NCBI GenBank assembly: GCA_009741485.1
Contig: CM019236.1
Location: 47,925,760 to 47,989,759, forward strand
Source: Malurus cyaneus samueli
Taxonomy: Eukaryota; Chordata; Aves; Passeriformes; Maluridae
Direction: 5' to 3'
Length of the DNA: 64,000 nt
A program made the position numbers and the translations under genes. The notes under the pieces were generated by a model. That model had not been told where the DNA came from and did not search any database. It worked only from the letters and a program-made list of their open reading frames with translations. Positions 24,540 to 35,580 of the stretch are shown here, one piece after another. How positions within the stretch are numbered: the stretch's first letter is position 1; every line of letters begins with the position of its first letter.

Positions 24540-24672
24540 GGGAAAAAAAAATAAAAATAAGATAAAAACAAATCAAATAAAACAAAACAAAACAAAAAAA
24601 AAAAAGAACAAAAACAAAAAACAAACTAAACGACACAAAGAACAAACCAAACAAACAAACAAAAAGAAAAAA
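24540..24672. repeat. A-rich (AAAAC)n repeat, block B copy
   Basis: About 130 bp of A with single C, T or G interruptions. Copy-to-copy differences with 47,957-48,090 are mostly in A-run length. The lysine/asparagine/threonine-rich frame over it is not a gene. Confidence 0.85.
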
Positions 24673-27600
24673 GATGAACAGAGGATCTGGGAACTGATGA
24701 AAATCTAATCACTCATACAGTTAATTTTTAAGATGCTCTGGAAAACGCATTTCTGACACCTCAGCCCACTTTTAACCATGTAAAGGTAATGTATTTGAAA
24801 CTCAGAACCTGTAGAATTTCATTTTAAACATGAATAATCCTCCACAACACTCCTATTCTTTCTCTACCATTGGACTTTCTTAGGTATGGAAAGATCTGTT
24901 CTTTCTCAGTAAATAATACCTAGACCACTCTTTTAATAAATACATGACGCTAAAAGTCTGAGCACATTGAATCAAAGTTCAAGGACTTCAGTTCCTGTGG
25001 CTTTCATTTTTGTCTTTTAGCGTTCATTTTGTCCCCTCCACAAATTCTCATAAATTTTGTTAGTATGTCTGTAATACTTCTTTTCTTCCCTTGTGTAACA
25101 CAGTTAACTTACTGGCTTGAGATCAACACTGTTGTGTGTGGTGTACTTAATAAATGATTCATTAAATTATGCTATTTCACTAACAGAAAGGAAAAAAAAT
25201 CAAGCTCATCTTCATAGGCCTGAAAGCAAACACTCAGATATTTTTAAAAACAGCTATTTACTTCCCTTCAACCTAGTCCCTCAAGAAAAGCTCTGTTTTT
25301 CTTGACATTTAGAGGTCCTGGCTACAAAAAACCATATTTTCTTCACCTTGATTTCGCTGATTTCGAAATTTCAGTGTAATTATTATTACATGTATTAAAA
25401 TTGAAGTTGAGGAAAGGGGTATCTGGAGAGGTCAGGTTTATCCATTCTTCTCAGAAGCTGCCAGGACCTCCAGGAGTCATTTGGGAGCAGAGCCTCTGCT
25501 CTGTAAGTCCCAACACGTCCAGGCGACAAAAGGTGTTAGGTGAACATATCCTGCACATGCAGCTGCAGCACAGCTACCTATCAGACTTCTCACCTGCCCA
25601 TAAATATTTTCACAAATTCTTTTTCAGGTGGTCTGAACTGTGCTTAACTGCATTTTCTTTCCGTTTTTTCTCTTAAGAGCCTTAACTGCTTGGCGCTTAA
25701 CTACATTATTTTATAGCAAGCACAGCATTGCTAAGTCCTGACAGGAACCAGAAGATGATGTTTTGCACTTCATTCACTTTATTGAGCTTTGGGTGATGTG
25801 ATTAATTCAAACATGCTCTACTCATCTCACGTGCAGTAATGTCCCAATATTGCCTGTGCAACAGCATGCAATTCCTAACCATGTGTGATTCGACTGTAGG
25901 TATACGTGTGTGTGCCCACTCGCACATAAATTACGAGAAAAGACAGAAATAGTTACTTCAATAACGTCTTCTCATCCAAATCTTAAAAAGCTTTTGTAAT
26001 AATTCTCTCTTCTTTACCCAGAACATTTATGGACACCCATTCCCACCATGAAGAAGACCAGTTAAACTCGTTTAAGTAAACAAAACCATATTGATTTCAC
26101 ATACTAAATCTGGGAAAAGTCTGTGTTTTTTATTTATTTTTATTGGGGGTTGAGTGGGAGAAATGCTGTAGTTGTTTGCATTTGATTTTCAGTGCTGCAG
26201 CCAGGATCTGATCCACAATGGACATGAATACATTTTTATCCCACAGAAAAGCACATCCATTTTGCAGAAAATAAACATACACATTACAAAACAACAGACT
26301 ATATGTAGAGATAGTATCATAAATAGAGTCTAACAATCATACCAAAGTAAATCTTCTGCAGCACTCACTGGAAGCTGTCATGAGAAAAAAAACTATGAAT
26401 GATCTGATGTTCTTTCATGCAGAAATCTCAGGTTATTTCTGTTCAGTTAGTGACATCTTGGCATTTAGAAGAAACCAAAGTTCCATGCCTAAGGTTGCGC
26501 AAAGTGGAAAACTTCCAGTTATAATGTCACGCTAAAAGCAATTACCTAACTTAATTTATAATCCAACATTGGCTGTGAAATAACTTGCACTGCTGTATAA
26601 CAACTTTGGTCGCTTTTTTCACTTGGAGCTGTAGAATATTTGATGTCACATGTTTTCTCAAGCTAACTGCATATTGGACCTTGCTGCATCACTGAAAACT
26701 CTGTCAACCTTTTGGCTGATCAGTGTGGATCCAGGAGAGATCAAGACACAAACCAGTGCAACAACGACTCCAAGACGTCTGTACGTGGACTTGTAATTAG
26801 TCCTGAATATTCTAATAAGCAAAACTGTGCATGTGAGTAAAGGCCGGATGCTGCGTCTCGTCATGTAAAAAAAGAAGCCTGTGTTTTTTGGGGGGGTTTT
26901 GTTTTGTTTTTTTTTTTTCAGTAAAAGCCATTGGAACAGTTGTGGACTCGTCAGCACATGGCGTCCACTCACACCTGACTATAACTGAAGCGTACTAGGT
27001 AACAGATCTGGTCCAGACAAGACAAGAATGTGGAAACATTACTTTTCCTATTTACAATAAATCCACATGGCTAATTGGAAACAAACTACTTGAGGAACTT
27101 GGTGAAGTCCATAAAAGTAAGTTTTCTTGGAAACAGATAGCCTGCAGGACAGTGTATGCTAGATAAAGTCAAGACTGCTTCATCCTAAAGCAAAGCTACA
27201 GGAATAATCTAGGTAGGGCTTTGTTAGTTTGTTGTTGTTGCCGTGTGTTCCTTTGTTCGGAAGAAGAGTTAAATTTTGATTGAAAAAAGAAGAAGAAGAA
27301 GTAAGTAGGTATATTGTTTTGTAAAAAAGATTAAATCTAAGAGAAAATGATTCTAAAGCTGCAAAGAAATGAGAGTAGATATTGGAAATTAAGACGATTA
27401 TAAAGCTCAAGGAATGAGAAGACCAGTTATTAAAGAGTAGATAATGATGGCTCAGAGCTGAAGAGCATATCTTACATGTGAATCAGTGCTGCTTCAAATA
27501 AAATCTATGGAGGAAACATAGCATAAAATTCAAAAATATCTGGAAAAACAGAGGTGTGCAGGGAGAGTGATCAAGAAGTGGCAGAGAATAGCAAGCAAAC

Positions 27601-27758
27601 AGCAAGAGACTCCAAATACATTCATATTATGTATCTTAAACACTATTAAAGAAATTATCAGGAAAAGCAAATGAAAATTATAAAAATACAAAGAAGCCAA
27701 AGGCTCACTGAAGGATAAAGGATAGACTGACCTAAATTAAAAGGAGAAGGAGTGCTGC

Positions 27759-27815
27759 AACCCACCCCTAAGGTAGAGTCGCTGATCCTTGCTAATGGGT
27801 CCCTTGGGGTGGGTT
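27759..27815. other. Inverted repeat (hairpin), block B copy
   Basis: The arm aacccacccctaagg at 27,759-27,773 is complementary, with a single one-base bulge, to ccttggggtgggtt at 27,802-27,815, leaving a 28-base loop. It lies in a short GC-richer island about 300 bp before the GATA/TATC microsatellite and is unchanged in block B'. It could be a transposon terminal structure or chance; no family was recognised. Confidence 0.55.
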
Positions 27816-28129
27816 AGAGTGAAATGACACCAAATGACTGGTGTTTATACATATAAAAATATATAGACATGAGAGAGAAGGGAGAAAAGTAGACAAAGAC
27901 TCAGAGACAAGCACAGACACAAGAGAGACAGGAGAGAGATGCAGAGCGTTATCTAGATACATAGAAATATAGATATAGTATGGCAGGTTTGTTGTGAAGA
28001 AAAAGATTGAATGGAAAGGAGCATGCAGACATGAAAGTTATGTATCTATAGAGAAAGTAAGCAGGATAAAAGTATAAAGACACGTATGATATAGTAAGGA
28101 TATATATGCTTTATAATTATCCAATGCTA

Positions 28130-28337
28130 TCGTATCGTATCTATCTATCTATCTATCTATCGTATCTATCTGATCTAATCTATATATAGATATAGGATAT
28201 AGGATATTATAGATTATATAGATGTAGATATAGATTATATAGATGTAGATATAGATTATATAGATGTAGATATAGATATGATATAGATATAGATATAGAT
28301 AGGCATAGAAAGATATAGATTATAGATAGTAGATATA
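28130..28337. repeat. (TATC)n/(GATATA)n microsatellite, imperfect copy
   Basis: A short tatc array is followed by gatata-type units and three copies of a roughly 22-bp unit (tatagatgtagatatagatt). The counterpart at 51,558-51,750 is much purer. Tyrosine- and isoleucine-rich frames over the array are translation of the repeat only. Confidence 0.9.
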
Positions 28338-28633
28338 TAAGCAAAAGCAAGAAGAAGAAACAAAGGATAAGTGTAGACAGTGGAAAGCAAAGATACCACC
28401 CCAATGGATCAAATAATGAGATTTGATTGTTATTGTTTTGATGTCAACTGGTATAAGTGATGGTCTCAGACTTGATCCTTTGTTGGAGAGAAAGGGCAAG
28501 CCCACGAAACAAAAAGTTCAGGTTCAGTTGGGAACACCCAGATCTGATACAACACTATCATTCCTCTGGTGGAAGACCCCAGAAACGAGCCTGGAGACAC
28601 TTTGGGGCCTTTTGTGGTCACAGATGCCATCTG
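28338..28633. other. GC-richer flank module of the microsatellite
   Basis: This 296-bp stretch has no visible difference in block B' (offset 23,410). It contains 72- and 64-codon overlapping plus-strand frames without known motifs. Composition and the abrupt change after 28,636 suggest part of an old mobile element, but I cannot name it. Confidence 0.4.
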
Positions 28634-28635
28634 TC

Positions 28636-28836
28636 CCATAACTTGAGGTGATCTGCATGATAAGTGTACAAGCAGTTACTTCTTCATACAGCTTGCCACC
28701 AGGGGTATTTTGTCTGGATGCATTACTCAGGATGTGCTAGCCAGACCTGTCTTCTGCCAGGCTTGAAGTTAGCACCATCCTCCTGCTCCATTCTGTGCTT
28801 TTCCCTCAGCAAAGTCCTTCTGTGTCCTTAATATTG
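28636..28836. other. Segment not alignable to its duplicate
   Basis: From just after 'cagatgccatctgt' to 'gagacaggcaactgtg' the sequence is about 200 bp that shares only faint similarity with the equivalent 52,046-52,260, although both flanks match perfectly. It contains no gene or known repeat that I recognise. Confidence 0.65.
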
Positions 28837-31800
28837 TTTGAGACAGGCAACTGTGCTCTTTAACTTCCAGGGCAAAGAAGGTTTATGGTAAAATTGAATG
28901 TAGTAGAAGAGAGGAAGGTGGAAAGTAAGGGTCTGAAAAATAAGATTTTAAAACTATGGACTAGAAAAAGATGCTTCTATGAAAGATGAGTTCTTCACCA
29001 TGCAGGCAAGTTGTTGACATTCTCAATAACTCATGTATGAAGCACGGTTGAGGATAATTAATGTGGCCAGAATGTTGTTTTCCCCAGACTTCAGATTCTA
29101 GCTGAAATCTGGTGGCTTTTTGTGGAAGAACATTTAGATCACCTCTCTGACATCGAAAACAGAATTTGCCATCTCAAATTCTAGTTCTGAGAAAAACAAG
29201 CTTCTGTATTGTTTATCTACTGCATATGCTCGTGCTATTGACAATAAATAGTAACAATATCTTAAAGCAACAATGCAAGTGCAAGTAATGAAGCACAAGA
29301 GGATCTCCTGGTTTTAATGCAGTCCTTTAGTTTAAGTTCCTTCTCCTTCTTCAGTTTATCCTCTCCTGGCTACCATCATGCTTTCATTTCATACAAACCG
29401 CTTCATAAGTCATGACAACTCTTTTACTCTGTTCTTTAATAAGAAGGGGCAGGAATCCTCACAGTTTTCATTGGGATAGATATACAACAGTTAAAAATTG
29501 AACAAGTTCCAAAAGGTTTATGAAAAGGCTATTATTTTTTTTATTTGTTTGTTTGTTATTTTGACTTGGTTTTTTGGAAAAAAAAAAAAAAGCCAAAACA
29601 AACATGCAATCCACAAATGTAGATACAGCTAAGGAAATCAAACCAATTCTTAGCTTTCTTGAGAGCAGGCAGTTCTCTATATTTTCTAGAGAATGAATGA
29701 GTCATAGAGAGTTTCTTAATAAAATTTTTACTACTGAGGTACAAACATAAACATTTCTCAAAACTTTCTCATAGGAACAAACTGAAGTGTGGGCAGTTAT
29801 CCTTGTAGGAGGGTATATGACTAAGTTGCTACTGATGGTAACACTGGGACAGGGACACAAATGGAGGTTTAATACTTCATTTTTGTCCTCGCAATTTTTA
29901 AGTGGGTGTGTAAGGCAAGTGCTTTTGCCACCACAGAATGAGGCTGAGGGCTCTTGTCATGAACTGAATGGTCCAAGTAGTCCCTGTCTCATTTCTTCTA
30001 CTTTCATTATTGTTAGCATGCTCTGTTTTGTAGCAGTTCCCAGCGGTCCCATAGGAGGAGGGACCATTTCTTGGTCGGTGCATAATACACAGTTTATAAT
30101 ACACAGAATTTTATAAACAAGTGGTCTGCACACTGTTGTTTAACAGAGGAAGAGCATGTGATTTCAGAAGGCTCTTAACATTTTGCTGGGAGTAAAGGAA
30201 AGCCAACAAAAACAAGAGCTACCTTTTGATTTTCCCTTTACTCTCTCCCAGTGCCAACTTCCACAGTGACCAGCACATCATAAATGAACATTCTTCTATC
30301 AAGAAAATCACTTATTGTACAACTTAATAGTTCTGTAGCACTGAGACAAAATGATGTTATTCCTCTAAAATATTCTGTTCAATTCTTGCATAGCTGAATT
30401 TTATAAGGGGAAAGCTGACTTTTATAAAACACAAATGATTCCTTAGGCCAACAAAGGACTTTTACAGCATCCTAACTTTGTGAGTTGCATTAAGTCAGTG
30501 TTCACCACACAATGCCATCTTTCTCTGTTGCACCCGCTTCATATGTTTCAACAGTTATGAAGACAATTCTGAGGAAATGATTATTGTAATTCAGTAGTGC
30601 ATTGTGTTGTATCTGCCTGTAGTCATTTTTAAAAAGCAGTGCTGGGAAATGTAAAAGACCACATTCACCTCAGTAGCTATGAATTAATATTGGATATGTC
30701 TGGTTTAACGACAAGCTTTCATAACTGTTCCAGCTGAACCATCAAGGCATTATTATTATTCCACTGGCGAAGGTTATTACAAATTTCCTCCTGCACTCTC
30801 TTATCCAATTAAATAAAAGAATGCAGCTGACCTTCTCAAGAATCAAATCCTTTGTTTTGTATTACTACAAAAAAAGGTGTGTTCAAAAATTTCTGCAGAT
30901 GTTTACTGGGAAAACGTTAACCTTAAAAAAAAAAATAAAAACTCAGAAAGAAGATTCCATAATGATATTAATTAGATAACTCAAGAAAATATTGTGTTAC
31001 TTTCAGACTTTCAGTGAAATAAAAAGGTCAGTTTAGTTAAAAGTATAATGATTTGTATTATTTTTTAAGATCCTACCAAGGATCTTAAATATGTAAGAGT
31101 TTAGTTTTGGTGTTTGGAATCCAAACAATATTGAAGTCTGTTTTTGCTGCGTGTTCTCAGGTACAAAAGCTAAAGCAACAAATCTCCAAAGAACTCTGCT
31201 CTTCTAGAAACATGAATAGCATAAGGAAGTGGCATTTTCTATTCTCTCAGAATCTGGTGTTGAAAAAGGAAAGTAGGTTATTGCTAAATGTGATTTTTGT
31301 GAGTGCAAGATAAAAGAGATGTGGGAGAAAAAGAATTAACTTTTGCTGCTGTGGGATAAAGTACATTTGATTGGTTTGTTTCTGCTGTGTTAACAACACT
31401 GATGCAGTGTCTGAGGCTTTTCAGGAAGATGTTTCTAGAAGGATGTAAGGTTTATGAGAAAAAAAAAAGATTAATTTAAATTTATGTCTTCCTACATATC
31501 ACCACCATTACGCTCTTCTTCATTGTGATACCCAAACTAGTCAGTAAATCCAGAAAAGCTGGATGTCATTCAAGGAGGAATTCCTAAAGGAACAGGAGAA
31601 GGCTGTCTTCGTGTGCTGAAAGACAAGCACTTGCTTATAATGGTACAGTGCAAGTTACTTAGAATAATCTTGAACAAAACAACTCATTAGTAAAATAAGG
31701 TTTTGAACACAAGAAGAATATAGAATGACACATTTTTAAACATTTTTAGTATTAGTATTAGTATTACTATAATAAAAATATGGAGAAAGAAGGAATTGTC

Positions 31801-33246
31801 TCCACTTCTCTGGTTTTACACTCTAAGTGTCTGAAATTCAATTTTTACAGCTCTGCTTACAGAAGTATTTATAGAGAAAAATTAATTTGATTTCTGCATT
31901 GTAGCAAGTTTGAGGGTGGGATACTTAAAGAGATAAAATGAAGTCAGTAGAATTTGGGCATCTCACCACTCTGTGAAAACTGATACTATATCTCCCTAGG
32001 CATTTTTGAAAGCCACATCTACAATTGTGAACTGATTACTTTGTTTGCTTTATAGGGTTTCTAATCAAAAAAGGATTTTTATCCTTTGCTTGGTTTCCTA
32101 GCTCTGCCTCTATAGTGTTTTCTTTAGTGATATTGCCCATAATTCACATGGTATGTGTCTTTTCATCCCCTAACAGGATAAATGTCATACAAGGAAGAAT
32201 GAGAATTTGATGAGGCCTTATGAAGAAGGAATGGTCACGTCAAATATATGTTGCTTACTACACAGATACACTTACTTCTTGAAATAAAATCGTATCTTAA
32301 AAAAAGAAAGAAAATGGTCAAATCATGAAAAGTTCGGACAAACAAATTCATTTTGTCTAAATTTTGGCTAATGGGCAATACTGATTGAAATCTACTGGTC
32401 AATGATTGCAATTAATTAATATTGTCTTTGATTTTAAAATACTACAATTTCTACAAATAATCGCCCTCTGCGCATAATAGAGTAACTACAGAAAACCCAA
32501 ATAGAATTTTAATATCAGCAAATTAACTACCATACACAGGAACCATGAAAGTAGCTCTTAAACTCTTAAGAATTATGTAGACAAATTCTCCGTTTTTTTC
32601 CACACCAGCTTCAGTAAGATGATCAAATTCTATATAATCCAATCCCTCAAATAGATGAAAAGATATTTAAATACTATCAAATTTAGTGAAGCCATGAGGA
32701 AATATTGATTAATAGTAGGCACTAAATAACAGCTTTGCCATAAGCACAGATTTCCTGTTAACCATCAGGCCAATCAATGAGTGCTTCATAGCTATGAATG
32801 CAGAAATGACAAGTATCAATTGAATTCTGATGGCAGTTTTCGTGCATCTGCATAATGTCTGTCGTCGAAGGATCACCTACCTAGCTGGAAGTTGCGGAAT
32901 TCAAGCGATTTTTGTGCACTTGCTCTTGAGTGTGTGTTTGTTCTTGAATAGAGCATCAGTATCAGCAGGAAAGAAGAGGCTTAGTCTTACATTCAATATT
33001 CTTCAGGTGAAGGAAAAACCCAAAAAAGCAACATTAAAAATACTGTAGCAAATAAAGCAATACAATACAAGAATCTCTTTAGCTTTAAAAAAATGAGCTT
33101 ACAGAATTTTCTGGAAGGGCCATCACATAAACATTATTTTTCTTCAAAAATAGCTCTTTCATTATGAGGGGAAATAAATTGAAGAATAAAGCACTCATGA
33201 TTCAGACTGATTCTTGCCTCTGAAATAAGGCAATTAAAAATGAAAG

Positions 33247-33312
33247 TCATAGAATCATAGACAATTTAAGTAGGAAAAGATCTCTTAAATCACTGAATCA
33301 AAACAATTAATT
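33247..33312 (-). repeat. CR1 LINE 3'-tail, antisense (block B)
   Basis: Starts 'tcatagaatcatag', the octamer-type CR1 3' terminus read backwards, and continues 'gtaggaaaagatctctt', a diverged form of the usual 'ggaagggacctt'. The body beyond about 33,312 is not convincing CR1. An apparently unchanged copy is at 56,589-56,654. Confidence 0.65.
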
Positions 33313-33404
33313 GTGCGCCAAGCAGACTCTTCTTGAAGTTTCAGCACATTGCAGTGCCTTGGCGTTCTCAGCTCTGAGATTTAACGGATGCAAAGAATGC
33401 AGAA

Positions 33405-33515
33405 ATCAGGGTCAAAAAACCAAAACCACCACATGCACACAAGGACCATCCAAAATAAACAAAACCCTCTCTGTGAAAACCAAACCAGACCAAGCAAACC
33501 AAACCCACAAAACCC
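33405..33515. repeat. A/C-rich low-complexity stretch
   Basis: Repeated aaaacc, aaacc and caaacc units on the plus strand. The 93- and 96-codon plus frames and the antisense frame here are products of this composition and differ between the two copies by frameshifts. Confidence 0.65.
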
Positions 33516-34224
33516 TTCTGAAGACACTGTGTTTTTCCATCACCATTTACTTGCTTGCTTTGCTGCTTTGTGTTATTTTCAATGTTATCTGAATCAAAGT
33601 TGCAAAATAAATTATGTCCCTTCTTTTTTTTTCCATCTTGCTCTTGCTTTAAATTATCTGACATACAACAATTTTTAAAATGAGAACATGATAAATCTTT
33701 CTCTGTTTTGTTTCTGTAAGTCAGACAGACATCTAATTCTTTGAAATAAATTCCTAAATTACAAATTCAAGTCAATGGTCGGATTTATAACACAGAATGT
33801 AACATTTAACAAATTAAGCTGCCAGGTCGAGACTTGGATTTTGTTTTTCAGAGGATTATAACACTGTCAAAAAGCAATCTGGCACACAAATTGTTAAGTC
33901 ACCATGAAAATCACTAGGGATACTGAGAAAGGAATTTCTAAATCATTTTGCTTGTAACAGCATTTGCCTTGTATTTCTGGTCACGCCATGCTTCAAGATG
34001 ACCATTTTGTCTCTCATATTGTGATAAGCTCTTCCAGGATTCAGATGGAAATTTGTTATTTACAGTAGAGGATTTAGCTGAGATTCATAGTAAATCATGT
34101 GAGGACATACAACTATTTCAAGGTAGTTTTGCAAGATCACAGATTAATTCAGGCCATTAAATGATTGCCTTAGTCACCACATGGATTTCTGTGTTCAGGT
34201 GATTAAACTATTCACAGTTTCCCA

Positions 34225-34227
<3 letters not shown>

Positions 34228-34258
<31 letters not shown>

Positions 34259-34302
34259 AAACAAAGCAACAAAAAAAGAACAAAAAACAAACAAAGAAAA
34301 AA
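34228..34302. repeat. Poly-A / (AAAC)n repeat, block B copy
   Basis: About 30 A in a row followed by acaaac and aaaaac units. The duplicate at 57,566-57,632 has a shorter A run and altered units, as expected of homopolymer length error or slippage. Confidence 0.85.
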
Positions 34303-35334
34303 CTTGCTTCGTTTTAGCTTCATCCAAAATGCCCAGTTAAGGTCGTAAAAGTATTTGTGCAAACTGTTGAAGGTTCAATAAGCAAAATTGAAACTGGGCT
34401 TAACAGTAAAAAATTAAAAGACATATAGTTGTCCTTTTTCGAAATAGACTTAGAGAAATCATCGAGGTTCTTATTTCACGACCTATAATAGTTTTCAGAT
34501 AATGACATGAATCTGTCACATGACCAGAAGTGAGATCAAGCTCCTAAATTTGTTCAGGATGAACTATTAATCGAAAAAAGAGGACATAAAATCTTGTGTC
34601 AAGATCCACCACCAAGCAGCAGACACCTCAATGCCAGAGACATTTAGACACACTAGTAAATACTTGATCAAAATTTCACACATATCTGCTTAAGTTTTTG
34701 AAACATGGTTTTGGTCTGAAAGCAAAATAATATTCCCATCTAATAGTTCAGGCATTCAGGAGCTTTGTTGCAATATGATTATAGGAATAATTTAAGCAAT
34801 ATGCACAGTATTTATTTCTCTGTTATTCACCCAAAGCTTATAATAAAAGATATGACATGAGTTCTGCATTTTTCAAAAGCAAATGTGCAGAATGATTTCT
34901 ATTAACTGAAATCTAGCTGCACCAATCATATTTGGGCAGATATGATGAGTGGAAAATGAAGAATAACGGTAAGAGATTACTGTCACAAACATTTCTCCAC
35001 ATGATAAAGGAAGTGAATCTTCATTAGAAACAGAGAGTTTCAATAGGTGAAAAACAAAATTAGTTTACTCTTTCAAAGTTAACATGATCATCATACTGAT
35101 TATTTTATTTATTAGCATAATTGCTTTTTATTAAAAAAAGCTTGCATCCTTGAAACATAATCTGTAATCAGATTTGAATATACATTTAAATAATTACATG
35201 CTTGATATACCATAAATAATTATGAATCGTGACCTTAACAATGCTACAAATTAAGAACTATGCTCGATGTTGCTACTAGTAACTTAGATTTTAAATATTG
35301 GCATATATCCTCATGCACTAAACATTTTTGCTGA

Positions 35335-35580
35335 GCATGCGGTGAGCCTGGTGAGGAGGGGTAGGATGGTAGGGTGGGTGCTCCTCGAGTTCCTGCTCCG
35401 TGTCCCAGGCAGGCAGGGGAATGAACGAGAATGCTTTGTTAGGAGGTCCGGTCGCAGACCCTATGTCATTCAGATTCTAGTGCGTTGCTGTCTTGCTGGT
35501 GGATTGAGTGCTCCTTTGAATGGAGTTACGTCGTTGTCCTTGAGTGAGCGCACTAAATAATTCAAGACAGTTCATGGTAG
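35335..35580 (+). repeat. Garbled counterpart of a CR1 tail
   Basis: By position this should equal 58,610-58,820, where a clear CR1 3' end sits. Here only traces remain ('agttcctgctccgtgtccca', 'ccctatgtcattcagattct'), with added CpG-rich sequence. It is most likely low-quality sequence over the CR1 rather than a different element. Confidence 0.5.

Noticed and set aside
29787..30116. 109-codon frame, found identically at 53,219-53,548
   Set aside because: Both copies lie in a patch with no differences at all between B and B', so identity says nothing about selection. No domain, no clear promoter or splice context, and ordinary composition.
31107..31313. 68-codon frame repeated at 54,525-54,731
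   Set aside because: Same reason: it sits in an identical patch of the duplication and has no recognisable motif.
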